Shown: positions 17,438 through 25,669 of the stretch, piece after piece
Layout: every line of letters begins with the position of its first letter
Position numbering within the stretch: the stretch's first letter is position 1
Assembly (NCBI GenBank): GCA_017309115.1
Contig: JAFLEF010000009.1
Span: 62,001-126,000 of the forward strand
DNA length: 64,000 bases
Direction: 5' to 3'
DNA from: Verrucomicrobiota bacterium
Lineage (GTDB): Bacteria; Verrucomicrobiota; Verrucomicrobiia; Limisphaerales; UBA9464
Notes under the pieces: model-generated
What the model was told of the DNA's origin: nothing
Databases searched by the model: none
What the model saw: only the letters and a program-made list of their open reading frames with translations
Made by a program: the position numbers and the translations under genes

Positions 17438-18426
17438 TTTTTGTGGCGGAAGTAAAGGAGCGTCAGGGCGGTGGTCGTGATCGTAAGGATCAGCACGTAC
17501 ACGTACCCATACTTCCATTGCAGTTCGGGCATGGTGACGAAGTTCATGCCGTACCAACTGGCAATGAGTGTCGCCGGAGTGGTGATGATGGTGATCATCG
17601 TCAGCACCTTCACGACCTCGGAGGTGCGGTTGGACGACATGTTGAGATAGATCTGGAGCAAGTTGGACACGGAATCCGCATACCCCTGAGCGAGTTCCGA
17701 AATTCGGAACAGGCTGTCGTAGACGTCGCGGTAGTAGGGAACGAGATGCGCCCGGACCAACTTGAATTCACCTCGGGCGAAGCGGGCCAGCACTTCGCGT
17801 TGGGGACCGATGATCTGGCGGAGGTGAATGATCTCCTTCTTGATCCGCAGGATGTCCTCAAAGGTCTCGGGAGCCGGCTTGCGTAGCACTTTTTCCTCAA
17901 GTTCGGCGATCTGGAGGCCGAGTTGTTCGAGGGCCGGTTTGTAGTTGTCGACCAATGAATCCAAGAGGGCATGCGCCACCCGATCGGGCGCCCGGGCGAC
18001 GTGAACGGTGCTGCGCAAACAACGTTCTTCGACCTCCTGAATACAGCTCAGCGGCACGTCGTGGTAGGTCACGAGAAAGTTGCGGCCGAGGAAGAAGTTG
18101 AGTTCCCGGGTGTCGAACAGACCGTCTTGACGATTGAAGTCTACGGCGTGAATGACCATGAACAGATAGGGGGAAAACCGGTCGTCTTCCTTGGGTTCGT
18201 AGCTCTCTACCTTGGGGGAATGACTCTCGTTCAAGCAGTCTTCAACCGTCAGGGGATGGAAGTGAAAAACCCCGTCCAGGATCTGCCGGGTCTCGTCAGG
18301 AGTCGCCGACTCGATATCCACCCAGAGAAACAGGTTGGTGTCCGCGAGCAGGGTGGGCATCAAAAAGATTTCGATGTCGCGCGAGTGCAACCGCCCGGTG
18401 GTGGTGAAGGCGAAGGAGCGGATCAT
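17428..18426 (-). CDS. corA: Magnesium/cobalt transporter CorA
   Basis: CorA is a pentameric inner-membrane channel for magnesium and related divalent cations. The protein is 332 residues from the ATG at 18426; the open frame continues upstream but enters the promoter of the divergent gene. A cytoplasmic N-terminal domain (FLWVDIESATPDE, HPLTVEDCLNE) is followed by the long stalk helix and two C-terminal membrane helices with the selectivity motif YGMNF between them. The tail ends with basic RHKKWL as usual. It is the first gene of a likely corA-kinase-panB-unknown unit on the minus strand. No magnesium riboswitch is evident in the 127-base divergent upstream region. Confidence 0.93.
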   Translation of the reverse strand: MIRSFAFTTTGRLHSRDIEIFLMPTLLADTNLFLWVDIESATPDETRQILDGVFHFHPLTVEDCLNESHSPKVESYEPKEDDRFSPYLFMVIHAVDFNRQDGLFDTRELNFFLGRNFLVTYHDVPLSCIQEVEERCLRSTVHVARAPDRVAHALLDSLVDNYKPALEQLGLQIAELEEKVLRKPAPETFEDILRIKKEIIHLRQIIGPQREVLARFARGEFKLVRAHLVPYYRDVYDSLFRISELAQGYADSVSNLLQIYLNMSSNRTSEVVKVLTMITIITTPATLIASWYGMNFVTMPELQWKYGYVYVLILTITTTALTLLYFRHKKWL

Positions 18427-18504
18427 GAGCCGTGCGGGTACCTTAAGCAGTGGCGGTTGGGAAGGAAGCGGGAAGAAGCCCGCCGAAATCGGGCGAACTT
18501 CGCG

Positions 18505-18532
18505 TTGACCCCCAAGGGGCTGACAGTATGCT
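18505..18532 (+). promoter_or_regulatory. Sigma70-like promoter before the SPFH/ABC block
   Basis: TTGACC at 18505-18510 and TATGCT at 18527-18532 are separated by 16 bases and precede the ATG at 18554 by 21 bases. The match is five of six at -35 and four of six at -10. It lies in the divergent region between corA and the ABC permease. Confidence 0.45.
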
Positions 18533-18553
18533 GACCGCCACACAGTCATCCGG

Positions 18554-19513
18554 ATGCGACAAGTCCTCTTCATTGCCAGCAACACGTTCCGCGAGCTTTT
18601 GCGGCAGCCGTTTTTTTTGCTGCTCATGACGATTTCGGCGCTCTTTATCGTGTTTCTGGCGTGTGTGCCTTATTTCGGGTTTGGGGATGATCCGAAGATG
18701 GTGAAAGACATGGCGCTCGCGGTGTTGCTGTTGTCCGGATTGTTGATGTCCGTGCTGTGTGCCTCCTCCACGGTGGCTCAGGAAATTCGGCAGGGCACGG
18801 CCCTGACCGTGCTGTCGAAACCCGTCAGCCGGATGGCTTTTCTGCTGGGGAAGTATTTCGGTCTGGCGGCGGCGGTGGTGGTCTTTGCGTACACCCTGAT
18901 GATCGCGGTTCTGCTGGCCAGTCGAATGGCCTTTGACGCGTATGGGCAGGCGGATCTGACTTCTCTGGGAATTTACGCCGGCGGCATTGCCCTGGCGTAT
19001 TTGGTGGCGGGTTTTGGAAATTTTTTCCTTCGCCGTCAGTTTGTGGCGGATGCCGTGATAACCACGGCCGTGTTCACAACTTTGTCCCTGGTCGTGGTGG
19101 TTCAATTCACGACCCTTGAGCGGGCCTTTGAGGGGTTGGCCAAGGTGGATTGGCGGCTGATACCGGCGGGCGTGTTGGTTCTGTTTGCCTTGTTGGTGAT
19201 TGCCGCGCTGGCGTTGGCCTGTTCCACCCGGATGGACACCATTCCCACGTTGGCAGTGTGCACGGCCTTCTTCCTGGTAGGACTGGTGTCCGACTACTTT
19301 TTCGGCGGCCCGGCATCACGAGGGGCGTGGTGGGCTCAAATGGCCTATGCTGTGGTTCCCAACTGGCAGCAGTTCTGGGCGGCGGACGCCCTTGGCACCG
19401 GCAAAACCATTCCTTGGAGTTACGTCGGACAAGCCGGGGCCTACCTGCTGGCGTACCTCACCGCGACGCTCGCGGTAGCCCTCCTGCTCTTTGATGATCG
19501 CGAGTTGGGCTAG
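18554..19513 (+). CDS. ABC-2 type transporter permease
   Basis: A 319-residue integral membrane protein with about six helices, beginning FIASNTFRELLRQPFFLLLMT, the typical ABC-2 N-terminus of the NosY/NatB/GldF type. The motif VAQEIRQGTALTVLSKPVSR between helices two and three is the coupling region of this family. No ATP-binding domain is fused. The nearest ATPase on the same strand is at 25670, so it probably works with that subunit together with the second permease at 26879. Substrate unknown. First gene of a long co-directional block led by a good promoter match. Confidence 0.88.
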   Translation: MRQVLFIASNTFRELLRQPFFLLLMTISALFIVFLACVPYFGFGDDPKMVKDMALAVLLLSGLLMSVLCASSTVAQEIRQGTALTVLSKPVSRMAFLLGKYFGLAAAVVVFAYTLMIAVLLASRMAFDAYGQADLTSLGIYAGGIALAYLVAGFGNFFLRRQFVADAVITTAVFTTLSLVVVVQFTTLERAFEGLAKVDWRLIPAGVLVLFALLVIAALALACSTRMDTIPTLAVCTAFFLVGLVSDYFFGGPASRGAWWAQMAYAVVPNWQQFWAADALGTGKTIPWSYVGQAGAYLLAYLTATLAVALLLFDDRELG

Positions 19514-19554
19514 ACCAAACCTTCCTATTCTGGCACGTAAGCGGTTCTTTCTGC

Positions 19555-21462
19555 ATGGAACGTAATCTGACCAAGACTGGCCTCGTGAACGGCCTGGTGC
19601 TCGTGGTCTCCGGCATCACCATTGCGGTGTTCGCCCGGCAGTCCGCCTCGGCAACAGGCGCGGTCGCGGTTGGGTTCTTCATTGTCGCGGCCGCCATGGC
19701 CCTCATGGCGTGGTTCCAAATGACGTTGGAAGCGCGCGAGGAAGCGGAGCGGTTGGAGTTGGAGGGCTTGGCCAAGGGACGCCTTGAATCCAGCCTGTTC
19801 GCTGAAAACGTAGCCGAGATTTCGCCAGCCCGACGGGCGCGAATGCAGTTCGAACGCTGGGTGCTGCCGGTGTTTACCTTCCTTCTCATGGCCGCGGAGG
19901 GTTTTGGCGTTTGGTATTTCTGGCAGCAGATCAAGCCGGATCAGGAGTTGACGCCCAACCAATCTTCGGTGGCCATCACGCTGGCAATCTCATCGGGGGT
20001 GGCGTTCGTCCTGTTTCTGGTGGGCAAGTACAGCGCGCGGCTCGCTCAGTTGGAATCCAGCCGATTACTTCGTCCTAGTGGCTCGGCCGTCATGCTGGGC
20101 GCGGTGGTGGCTGCCTTGGCGGCGCTGGCGGCTGGGCTGGATTGGGCCGGGTTTCCGAATTGGGATCGCTATTTGGCCTATGGGCTCCTGGCGCTGCTGG
20201 CCTTGATTGCAGTGGAGACGTTGCTGGGGCTGTTGTTTGAGATTTACCGGCCGAGAACCGCCGGAAAGGCCAGCCGGCTGATCTACGAGAGCCGCATTGT
20301 GGGGCTGCTGGGACAAAGCGGCGGGATCTTCAGTACTGCCGCCCAAGCGCTGGACTATCAATTTGGATTCAAGGTCAGCGAGACCTGGTTCTACCGGTAT
20401 TTGGAACAGTACATCGCCCGGTTTCTGCTCATCTGGGTGGGTATTCTGTGGGTTTCGAGTAGTCTCGTGATCATTGAGCCTCAGGAGGAAGGCGTCTTGG
20501 AACGGTTTGGTCGTTCGGTTCCGCCAGCACTGCAGCCGGGTGCCCATTTGAAGCTGCCATGGCCGATTGATGCGGTGTATCGCTACAATACCCGGGGGAT
20601 TCGCGAGTTTTTGGTGGGAGCCATTCCCGACGAGGAATTGGAGAAGAATCGCGTGCTGGTGTGGACGCGACCTCATTACAAGGAGGAGTTCAACATGCTC
20701 GTCGCCAGCGCGGAGCAACTGACCAACCGGTCGGTGTTGCGCGATGAGGGGTTGGCCAGTCAGGAAGCGGTGCCGGTCAACTTCCTGACGGTCAGCATTC
20801 CGGTTCAGTTCCGCATTCGCAATGTGATGGAGTGGGCTTATCAGGCGGCTGATCCCGGCGAGCTGCTCCGGCGCATCGCTACGGGCGAAGTCGTTCGCTA
20901 CCTGGTAAGCGTCAACATCGATGAAATCATGAGTTTCGGTCGCAATGCTGCGGCCACCACCCTCCAGTCCCGGATTCAAGCCGAGGCGGATCGTCAGAAA
21001 TTGGGTGTCGATGTGGTTTTTGTGGGTCTGCAGGACATCCATCCTCCGATGGGCACCAAGGACAATCAGGTCGCCTCCGCCTACGAGCTGGTCATTGGGG
21101 CAATTGCCGAGAAGGAGGCCAAGATTTTGGAAGCGGAAGGATACCGTGCCGAGACCTTGCCGGCCGCACAGGCGCAGGCGGTGGTCACGGTTAACGGGGC
21201 CCGGGCGGCGGCCGTGACGCGGGTGGAGAATGCCCGGGGTCGCGCGGTGCAATTCCAAGGACAGCTGCAAGCCGAAGAGGCCGCTCCGACCGTGTTCCGG
21301 CAACGCACCTATCTCGATACTTTGGCCAAGGGTGCGGCCAACAGTCGCAAGATCGTTTTGGGACCGACCAACACCAGCGACATCCTGATGTTCAATCTGG
21401 AGGACAAGTTGCGGCCGGATCTGGAGGGGATCGCCATTGATACCCCGACGCCCAAGAAGTGA
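19555..21462 (+). CDS. SPFH/HflK-like protein with polytopic N-terminal membrane region
   Basis: A 635-residue protein. About six or seven hydrophobic segments lie before residue 310 (near 10-30, 37-60, 97-120, 135-160, 176-200, 204-225 and 285-308). After the last one comes an SPFH/band 7 domain that starts IEPQEEGVLERFGR and continues PGAHLKLPWPIDAVYRY, with the HflK-type segment QDIHPP in its second half and a coiled-coil KEAKILEAEGYRAETL. HflK itself has one membrane helix and about 400 residues, so the N-terminal part is an addition. SPFH proteins build large membrane scaffolds; HflKC regulates the FtsH protease. Here it is the first of three consecutive SPFH genes. Confidence 0.87.
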   Translation: MERNLTKTGLVNGLVLVVSGITIAVFARQSASATGAVAVGFFIVAAAMALMAWFQMTLEAREEAERLELEGLAKGRLESSLFAENVAEISPARRARMQFERWVLPVFTFLLMAAEGFGVWYFWQQIKPDQELTPNQSSVAITLAISSGVAFVLFLVGKYSARLAQLESSRLLRPSGSAVMLGAVVAALAALAAGLDWAGFPNWDRYLAYGLLALLALIAVETLLGLLFEIYRPRTAGKASRLIYESRIVGLLGQSGGIFSTAAQALDYQFGFKVSETWFYRYLEQYIARFLLIWVGILWVSSSLVIIEPQEEGVLERFGRSVPPALQPGAHLKLPWPIDAVYRYNTRGIREFLVGAIPDEELEKNRVLVWTRPHYKEEFNMLVASAEQLTNRSVLRDEGLASQEAVPVNFLTVSIPVQFRIRNVMEWAYQAADPGELLRRIATGEVVRYLVSVNIDEIMSFGRNAAATTLQSRIQAEADRQKLGVDVVFVGLQDIHPPMGTKDNQVASAYELVIGAIAEKEAKILEAEGYRAETLPAAQAQAVVTVNGARAAAVTRVENARGRAVQFQGQLQAEEAAPTVFRQRTYLDTLAKGAANSRKIVLGPTNTSDILMFNLEDKLRPDLEGIAIDTPTPKK

Positions 21463-21539
21463 TTGGATCCCATGAAACCGTTCATTTTCGCCCTGAACTC
21501 TGACGTTTCCGCTGAACCCAGTTCTGCCCTTTTCCGTCT

Positions 21540-22445
21540 GTGAAAAAGTCCCGCCTCTCCCTCGTCATTGGCGCCCTGCTGTTGGTGCTCTTCCTGGCTC
21601 TGCTGTTCTGCTTCCAGGTTCGCACGACCGAAGTCGCCGTCGTCACGACCTTCGGCCGGTATTCCCGGGATTTGCCGAATCCTGGTCTCTACTTCCGCTG
21701 GCCGGTGCCGATCCAAAACGTGTATCGCTTTGACAACCGGCTCCAGAATCTCGAAGGCAAGTTCGAGCAGTTGACCACCAAGGATGCCAAAAATCTCCTG
21801 GTGAGCGTCTATGTGGGCTGGCGGATTCAGAGTGCTCGGAAGTTCTTGGAACTATTCGGCGGCGATTCGGCCCTGGCCACGGCCAAGGCGGAGAACACGC
21901 TGGAAGGGTTAGTCCGCAACGCCAAGAATGCGGTGATCGGCCGCTATGTTTTCAGCGACCTGATTTCGCCGGATCCCAAGGCGCTGAAGTTCGACCAGTT
22001 GGAATCGGAGATCCTCAAGGAAATCAAGGGACCGGCGCTGGAGAAGTATGGCCTCGAAATCGAGTTGGTGGGCATCAAGCAGCTGGGCTTGTCCGAAGCC
22101 ATCACCGGCAAGGTGTTTGAGCGCATGCGTGCGGAACGGGACCGGCTTGTGAAGCAGTTTCAGGGTGAAGGCAATGCCCGGGCCCAGGAGATTCGCAGCG
22201 AGGCGGACCGCAAGCGCGACGAATTGCTCGCCAAGGCCCAGGCTGATGCCTTGCGGATCAAGGGCGAAGCCGACGCCCAAGCCTCCAAGGAACTGGCGAT
22301 TCTCGAAAAGAACCCCAGTTTGGCGATCTTCCTGTTTCAGGTAAACGCCCTCAAGGAGACCCTGCGTGAGCGGGCGACCCTGTTCCTCGACCAAAAGACG
22401 CCGCCGTTCAATTTGCTGACCGGCGAGAAGCCCAAGAATCCCTGA
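21540..22445 (+). CDS. SPFH/HflC-like membrane protein
   Basis: A 301-residue protein starting at GTG (21540). One N-terminal membrane helix (SLVIGALLLVLFLALLFCF) is followed by a band 7 domain with TTEVAVVTTFGRYSRDL and PGLYFRWPVPIQNVYRFD, and a C-terminal charged coiled-coil (RDRLVKQFQGEGNARAQEIRSE, ADRKRDELLAKAQADA). Size and motifs fit HflC, the partner of HflK in the inner-membrane complex that encloses FtsH. It follows SPFH1 by 77 bases and precedes SPFH3 by three. The three probably form a heteromeric assembly. FtsH itself is not in the window. Confidence 0.88.
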   Translation: MKKSRLSLVIGALLLVLFLALLFCFQVRTTEVAVVTTFGRYSRDLPNPGLYFRWPVPIQNVYRFDNRLQNLEGKFEQLTTKDAKNLLVSVYVGWRIQSARKFLELFGGDSALATAKAENTLEGLVRNAKNAVIGRYVFSDLISPDPKALKFDQLESEILKEIKGPALEKYGLEIELVGIKQLGLSEAITGKVFERMRAERDRLVKQFQGEGNARAQEIRSEADRKRDELLAKAQADALRIKGEADAQASKELAILEKNPSLAIFLFQVNALKETLRERATLFLDQKTPPFNLLTGEKPKNP

Positions 22446-22448
22446 GCC

Positions 22449-23558
22449 ATGGCGGAGCAACCCAAAATCCCGGGGTCCATGCGGCTGACGCCGACTCCGG
22501 TGACGAGTGCGGACGATGCCTCAAGTCAGGCGTTGAACGAGGCGCTGGGCAGCAGTTTTCTGTTGGTCCGGATCATGGTGGCGCTGCTGTTGGGCGCTTT
22601 CGTTTTTTCCTGCGTTTTCACGGTGGAACCCAATGAGGTCGCCGTGGTGTTGCGCTTCGGGAGGCCCCGGAGCAGCGGAGCCGACACCGTGTTGCGCCCG
22701 GGGTTGCATTGGGCGTTTCCGTACCCGATTGACGAAATTGTTCGGATTCGCACGGGCGAAACCAAAACGGTGCGAGCCACGAATGCGTGGTACGCGACGA
22801 CTCCGGGCGAGGAGGCACTGGCAGCGGAGCCGATGGCCCAGCCGACCCTGGCTCCCGGAGTGGATGGGTATGTCCTGACCAGCGACCAAAACATCCTCCA
22901 TGTCCGGGCGGCGATGAAGTATCGCGTGGCTGACCCGCTCAACTTCGCCTTCAAGTTCGCGAACATCACAAACCTGCTCGCCAACGTTCTCGACAACACC
23001 TTGTACCGGACCAGCGCCCGCTTTACCGCCGACAACGCCCTCTACAAGGAACCGACAGCGTTCCGTGAAGCCATCGTGATGCGGATGCGGGAGCAGATTG
23101 AGTCGATGGATCTGGGAATTGCGGTGGACGAGATTATCGTGGACACCCGGACCCCGGCCTACGTGAAGCAGGCGTTTGATGCGGTGATTGCGGCCGAGCA
23201 GGACCGGTCCAAGAAGGTCAATGTGGCCGAAGGTTACTTTAATGAGCGGGTGCGCACTGCGGAAGGCGAGGCGGCCGCGATTCGCTTTGGCGGAATGGTT
23301 TCCAGCAATGCGTTAATTCAGGCGGTCTCGGCCGAGGCGAAGTATTTCCAGGACCAATTGCCTTACTATTTGCGGGAGCCGGAACTATTGCGGGCCCGCT
23401 TGCGGATTGAGGCTCTTTCCCAGGTCCTGACCAATGCGGCCGACAAATTCTTTGTTCCTGACCGTCCGGATGGCAGCTCCCGGGAATTGCGCATCCAAAT
23501 CAACCGGGAGCCGCTGGCTCCAGTGCGGCGCGATCCCAACGCGCCGTTGACCCAGTAA
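22449..23558 (+). CDS. SPFH/HflK-like membrane protein
   Basis: A 369-residue protein that begins three bases after the HflC-like gene. A short cytoplasmic N-terminus precedes one helix (LLVRIMVALLLGAFVFSCVF), then VEPNEVAVVLRFGRPR and RPGLHWAFPYPIDEIVRI of the SPFH domain. A moderately long insertion (residues about 108-135, with TTPGEEALAAEPM) interrupts the first half. The C-terminal part AAEQDRSKKVNVAEGYFNERVRTAEGEAAAIRF is the coiled region, followed by a helical tail. It resembles HflK by size. Close spacing with the previous gene suggests joint translation and a 1:1 partnership. Confidence 0.88.
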   Translation: MAEQPKIPGSMRLTPTPVTSADDASSQALNEALGSSFLLVRIMVALLLGAFVFSCVFTVEPNEVAVVLRFGRPRSSGADTVLRPGLHWAFPYPIDEIVRIRTGETKTVRATNAWYATTPGEEALAAEPMAQPTLAPGVDGYVLTSDQNILHVRAAMKYRVADPLNFAFKFANITNLLANVLDNTLYRTSARFTADNALYKEPTAFREAIVMRMREQIESMDLGIAVDEIIVDTRTPAYVKQAFDAVIAAEQDRSKKVNVAEGYFNERVRTAEGEAAAIRFGGMVSSNALIQAVSAEAKYFQDQLPYYLREPELLRARLRIEALSQVLTNAADKFFVPDRPDGSSRELRIQINREPLAPVRRDPNAPLTQ

Positions 23559-23600
23559 AACGGACACCGAGTTTATTCGCCGCCAGGAAGGAATCCCACC

Positions 23601-25616
23601 ATGCAAGTTACCTCGCTACTGTCCCGCACTGCGGACCCAGGCTGCGCCGACTGCGGTCACGACCACGGCGGTCTCGATCATTCGCACACGAACGTCAAAC
23701 TGACCGAGACCATTATCGGTCTCATTTTCGTGCTGAACTCGTTCGTGGTGGAATGGGTGTTTCAGCGGGGAGCGACGGTGGCCGGATTGAGTGCGCTGAT
23801 TGGGGCGATTATTCTCGGCTACCCGATCCTGAAGGTCGCCTTCTTTGATCTTCGACGCGGGATTCTCAGTATCAATGAACTGGTGGCGCTGGGTGTTTTG
23901 GCTTCGGCCGCCACTGGCGATTTCCGCACTGCGGGCATTGTCGCGTTCTTCATGCTCCTCGGTGAAATCATCGAGACCCGCACGGCGGCGGGTGCACGGG
24001 CCTCCATTGAGTCGTTGGTCAAAATCACACCGACGAAGGCGCGGCGGTTGGTGGGGGGGAAGGAGGAGGAAGTGCCCTCGGCGGAACTCAAAGTGGGCGA
24101 CGTGATCCGGGTGCGGCCCGGCGATAACATCGCGGCCGACGGCGTCATCCTGTCCGGACAGGGTTCGCTCAATCAGGCCAACATCACGGGTGAGTCGCTC
24201 CCGGTGGACAAGGCCCCGGGCGACCAGGTGTTTGCGGGCACGATCAACTTGAACGGAGCGCTCGAAGTCAAAGTGACCAAGGCCGGTCAGGATACCACGC
24301 TGGGCCGGGTTCGGGACCTGATCCTGGCGGCGGAGAAGACCAAGCTGCCGTTCATGCGGATCATCGATCAGTACATGCATTTCTACACCCCGCTGGTGTT
24401 GGTCATTGCGGCACTGGTCTGGGCCTTCACCAAGGATTTGGATCGGGTCATTGCTGTGCTGGTCGTGGCGTGTCCGTGCGCTTTCATTCTGGCGACTCCC
24501 AGCGCCATGGTGGCGGCTCTGAGCGCGGCGGCGCGCTTGGGAATTTTGGTCAAGAACATCGCCGATTTGGAAGCCGCCGCTCGGATCACGGCGTTCGTCT
24601 TCGACAAAACCGGAACGCTGACCACAGGTAAGCTCGTGGTGAGTCGGTTGAATCCGCTGGGTGACGTGGCGCCGGCGGAACTGTTGCGACTGGCGGCCAG
24701 TGTGGAGCGGTTCTCGAGTCATCCCACCGCACGGGCACTGGTGCAGTTGGCCGAGGAAGCCGGGGTGCCCTACGCAAACGCCACCGATTTCAAGGAGACC
24801 GCAGGTCGGGGCGTGAGTGCGCTGATTGATGGGGCGCGTATTTTGATCGGTCGGGCCACCTTCCTGAAGGATCAGGGCGTGGGTGGTGATTTGATGAACT
24901 CAGTGGATCTCGACGAAGCTGCGGGATTCAGTTTGCTCTTCATTGCCCGGAATCAGGAATGCATCGGCTGGGTGGGCCTACAGGATCAGGTTCGTCCCGA
25001 GGCGGCTCAGGCGCTTAAGGAACTTCAGCAAGCTGGTATCAATCGACTTTCCATGGTCAGCGGTGACCGGAAGCCGGTGGCGGAACGCGTTGCGGCCGAG
25101 ATCGGCATGCCGGAAGTCGTGGCCGAGTGTTTGCCCCAGGACAAGGTGGAATTCGTCCGGTCCAGCAAAACCCGGGGCTATCGGGTGGCGGTGGTGGGCG
25201 ATGGTGTGAATGACGCCCCGGCGTTGGCTGCGGGCGACATCAGCATCGCCATGGGAGCGGCCGGCAGCGAAGTAGCGATTCACTCAGCGACCATCGCTTT
25301 GATGAACAACGATCTTCGCCGATTGCCGTTCCTCATCCGTTTGTCTCGTATGGCCCGCGGCGTGATCAACCAGAACTTCCTGTTCGGCGTGGTCTTCATT
25401 GTGGGTGGCTTGGCCGCAGCCTCCTCCGGCTACCTCAACCCCATTGTGGCGGCCATCCTGCACAACGTGGGTTCCCTCTTCGTGGTGTTTAACAGTGCGC
25501 GCTTGGTTCGTCAGGGTGAGGAGCTCGAACCGATGGCGAATCCGGTCCCGGAAACTCCGGCCGGTGGATCCGGGGATTCGAGCGGCCCGATCGCCTTGAT
25601 TCCTCAAGGCGCGTAA
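23601..25616 (+). CDS. P1B-type heavy-metal-translocating ATPase
   Basis: 671 residues. The N-terminus lacks a folded HMA domain but has a His/Cys-rich stretch (CADCGHDHGG, LDHSHT, residues 15-30). The core is complete: actuator motif ITGESLPVD near 195, membrane metal site CPC at 291-293 in VVACPCAFILATPSA, phospho-acceptor Asp335 in FDKTGTLT, the P1B-specific HP pair in FSSHPTARAL, and hinge VGDGVNDAPALAAGDISIAMG. After the catalytic part the last membrane helix carries LHNVGSLFVVFNSARL. This suggests a zinc- or cadmium-like or related export pump, but the metal cannot be fixed from sequence. It follows SPFH3 by 42 bases. Confidence 0.92.
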   Translation: MQVTSLLSRTADPGCADCGHDHGGLDHSHTNVKLTETIIGLIFVLNSFVVEWVFQRGATVAGLSALIGAIILGYPILKVAFFDLRRGILSINELVALGVLASAATGDFRTAGIVAFFMLLGEIIETRTAAGARASIESLVKITPTKARRLVGGKEEEVPSAELKVGDVIRVRPGDNIAADGVILSGQGSLNQANITGESLPVDKAPGDQVFAGTINLNGALEVKVTKAGQDTTLGRVRDLILAAEKTKLPFMRIIDQYMHFYTPLVLVIAALVWAFTKDLDRVIAVLVVACPCAFILATPSAMVAALSAAARLGILVKNIADLEAAARITAFVFDKTGTLTTGKLVVSRLNPLGDVAPAELLRLAASVERFSSHPTARALVQLAEEAGVPYANATDFKETAGRGVSALIDGARILIGRATFLKDQGVGGDLMNSVDLDEAAGFSLLFIARNQECIGWVGLQDQVRPEAAQALKELQQAGINRLSMVSGDRKPVAERVAAEIGMPEVVAECLPQDKVEFVRSSKTRGYRVAVVGDGVNDAPALAAGDISIAMGAAGSEVAIHSATIALMNNDLRRLPFLIRLSRMARGVINQNFLFGVVFIVGGLAAASSGYLNPIVAAILHNVGSLFVVFNSARLVRQGEELEPMANPVPETPAGGSGDSSGPIALIPQGA

Positions 25617-25669
25617 GTTTCCCGCTGGAGCCTGGCTGATTCCCAAGACCAATCTGATCCCCACCGTCC

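Noticed and set aside
20065..21303. 412-codon minus-strand open frame
   Set aside because: It lies opposite the HflK-like gene and has no recognisable domain.
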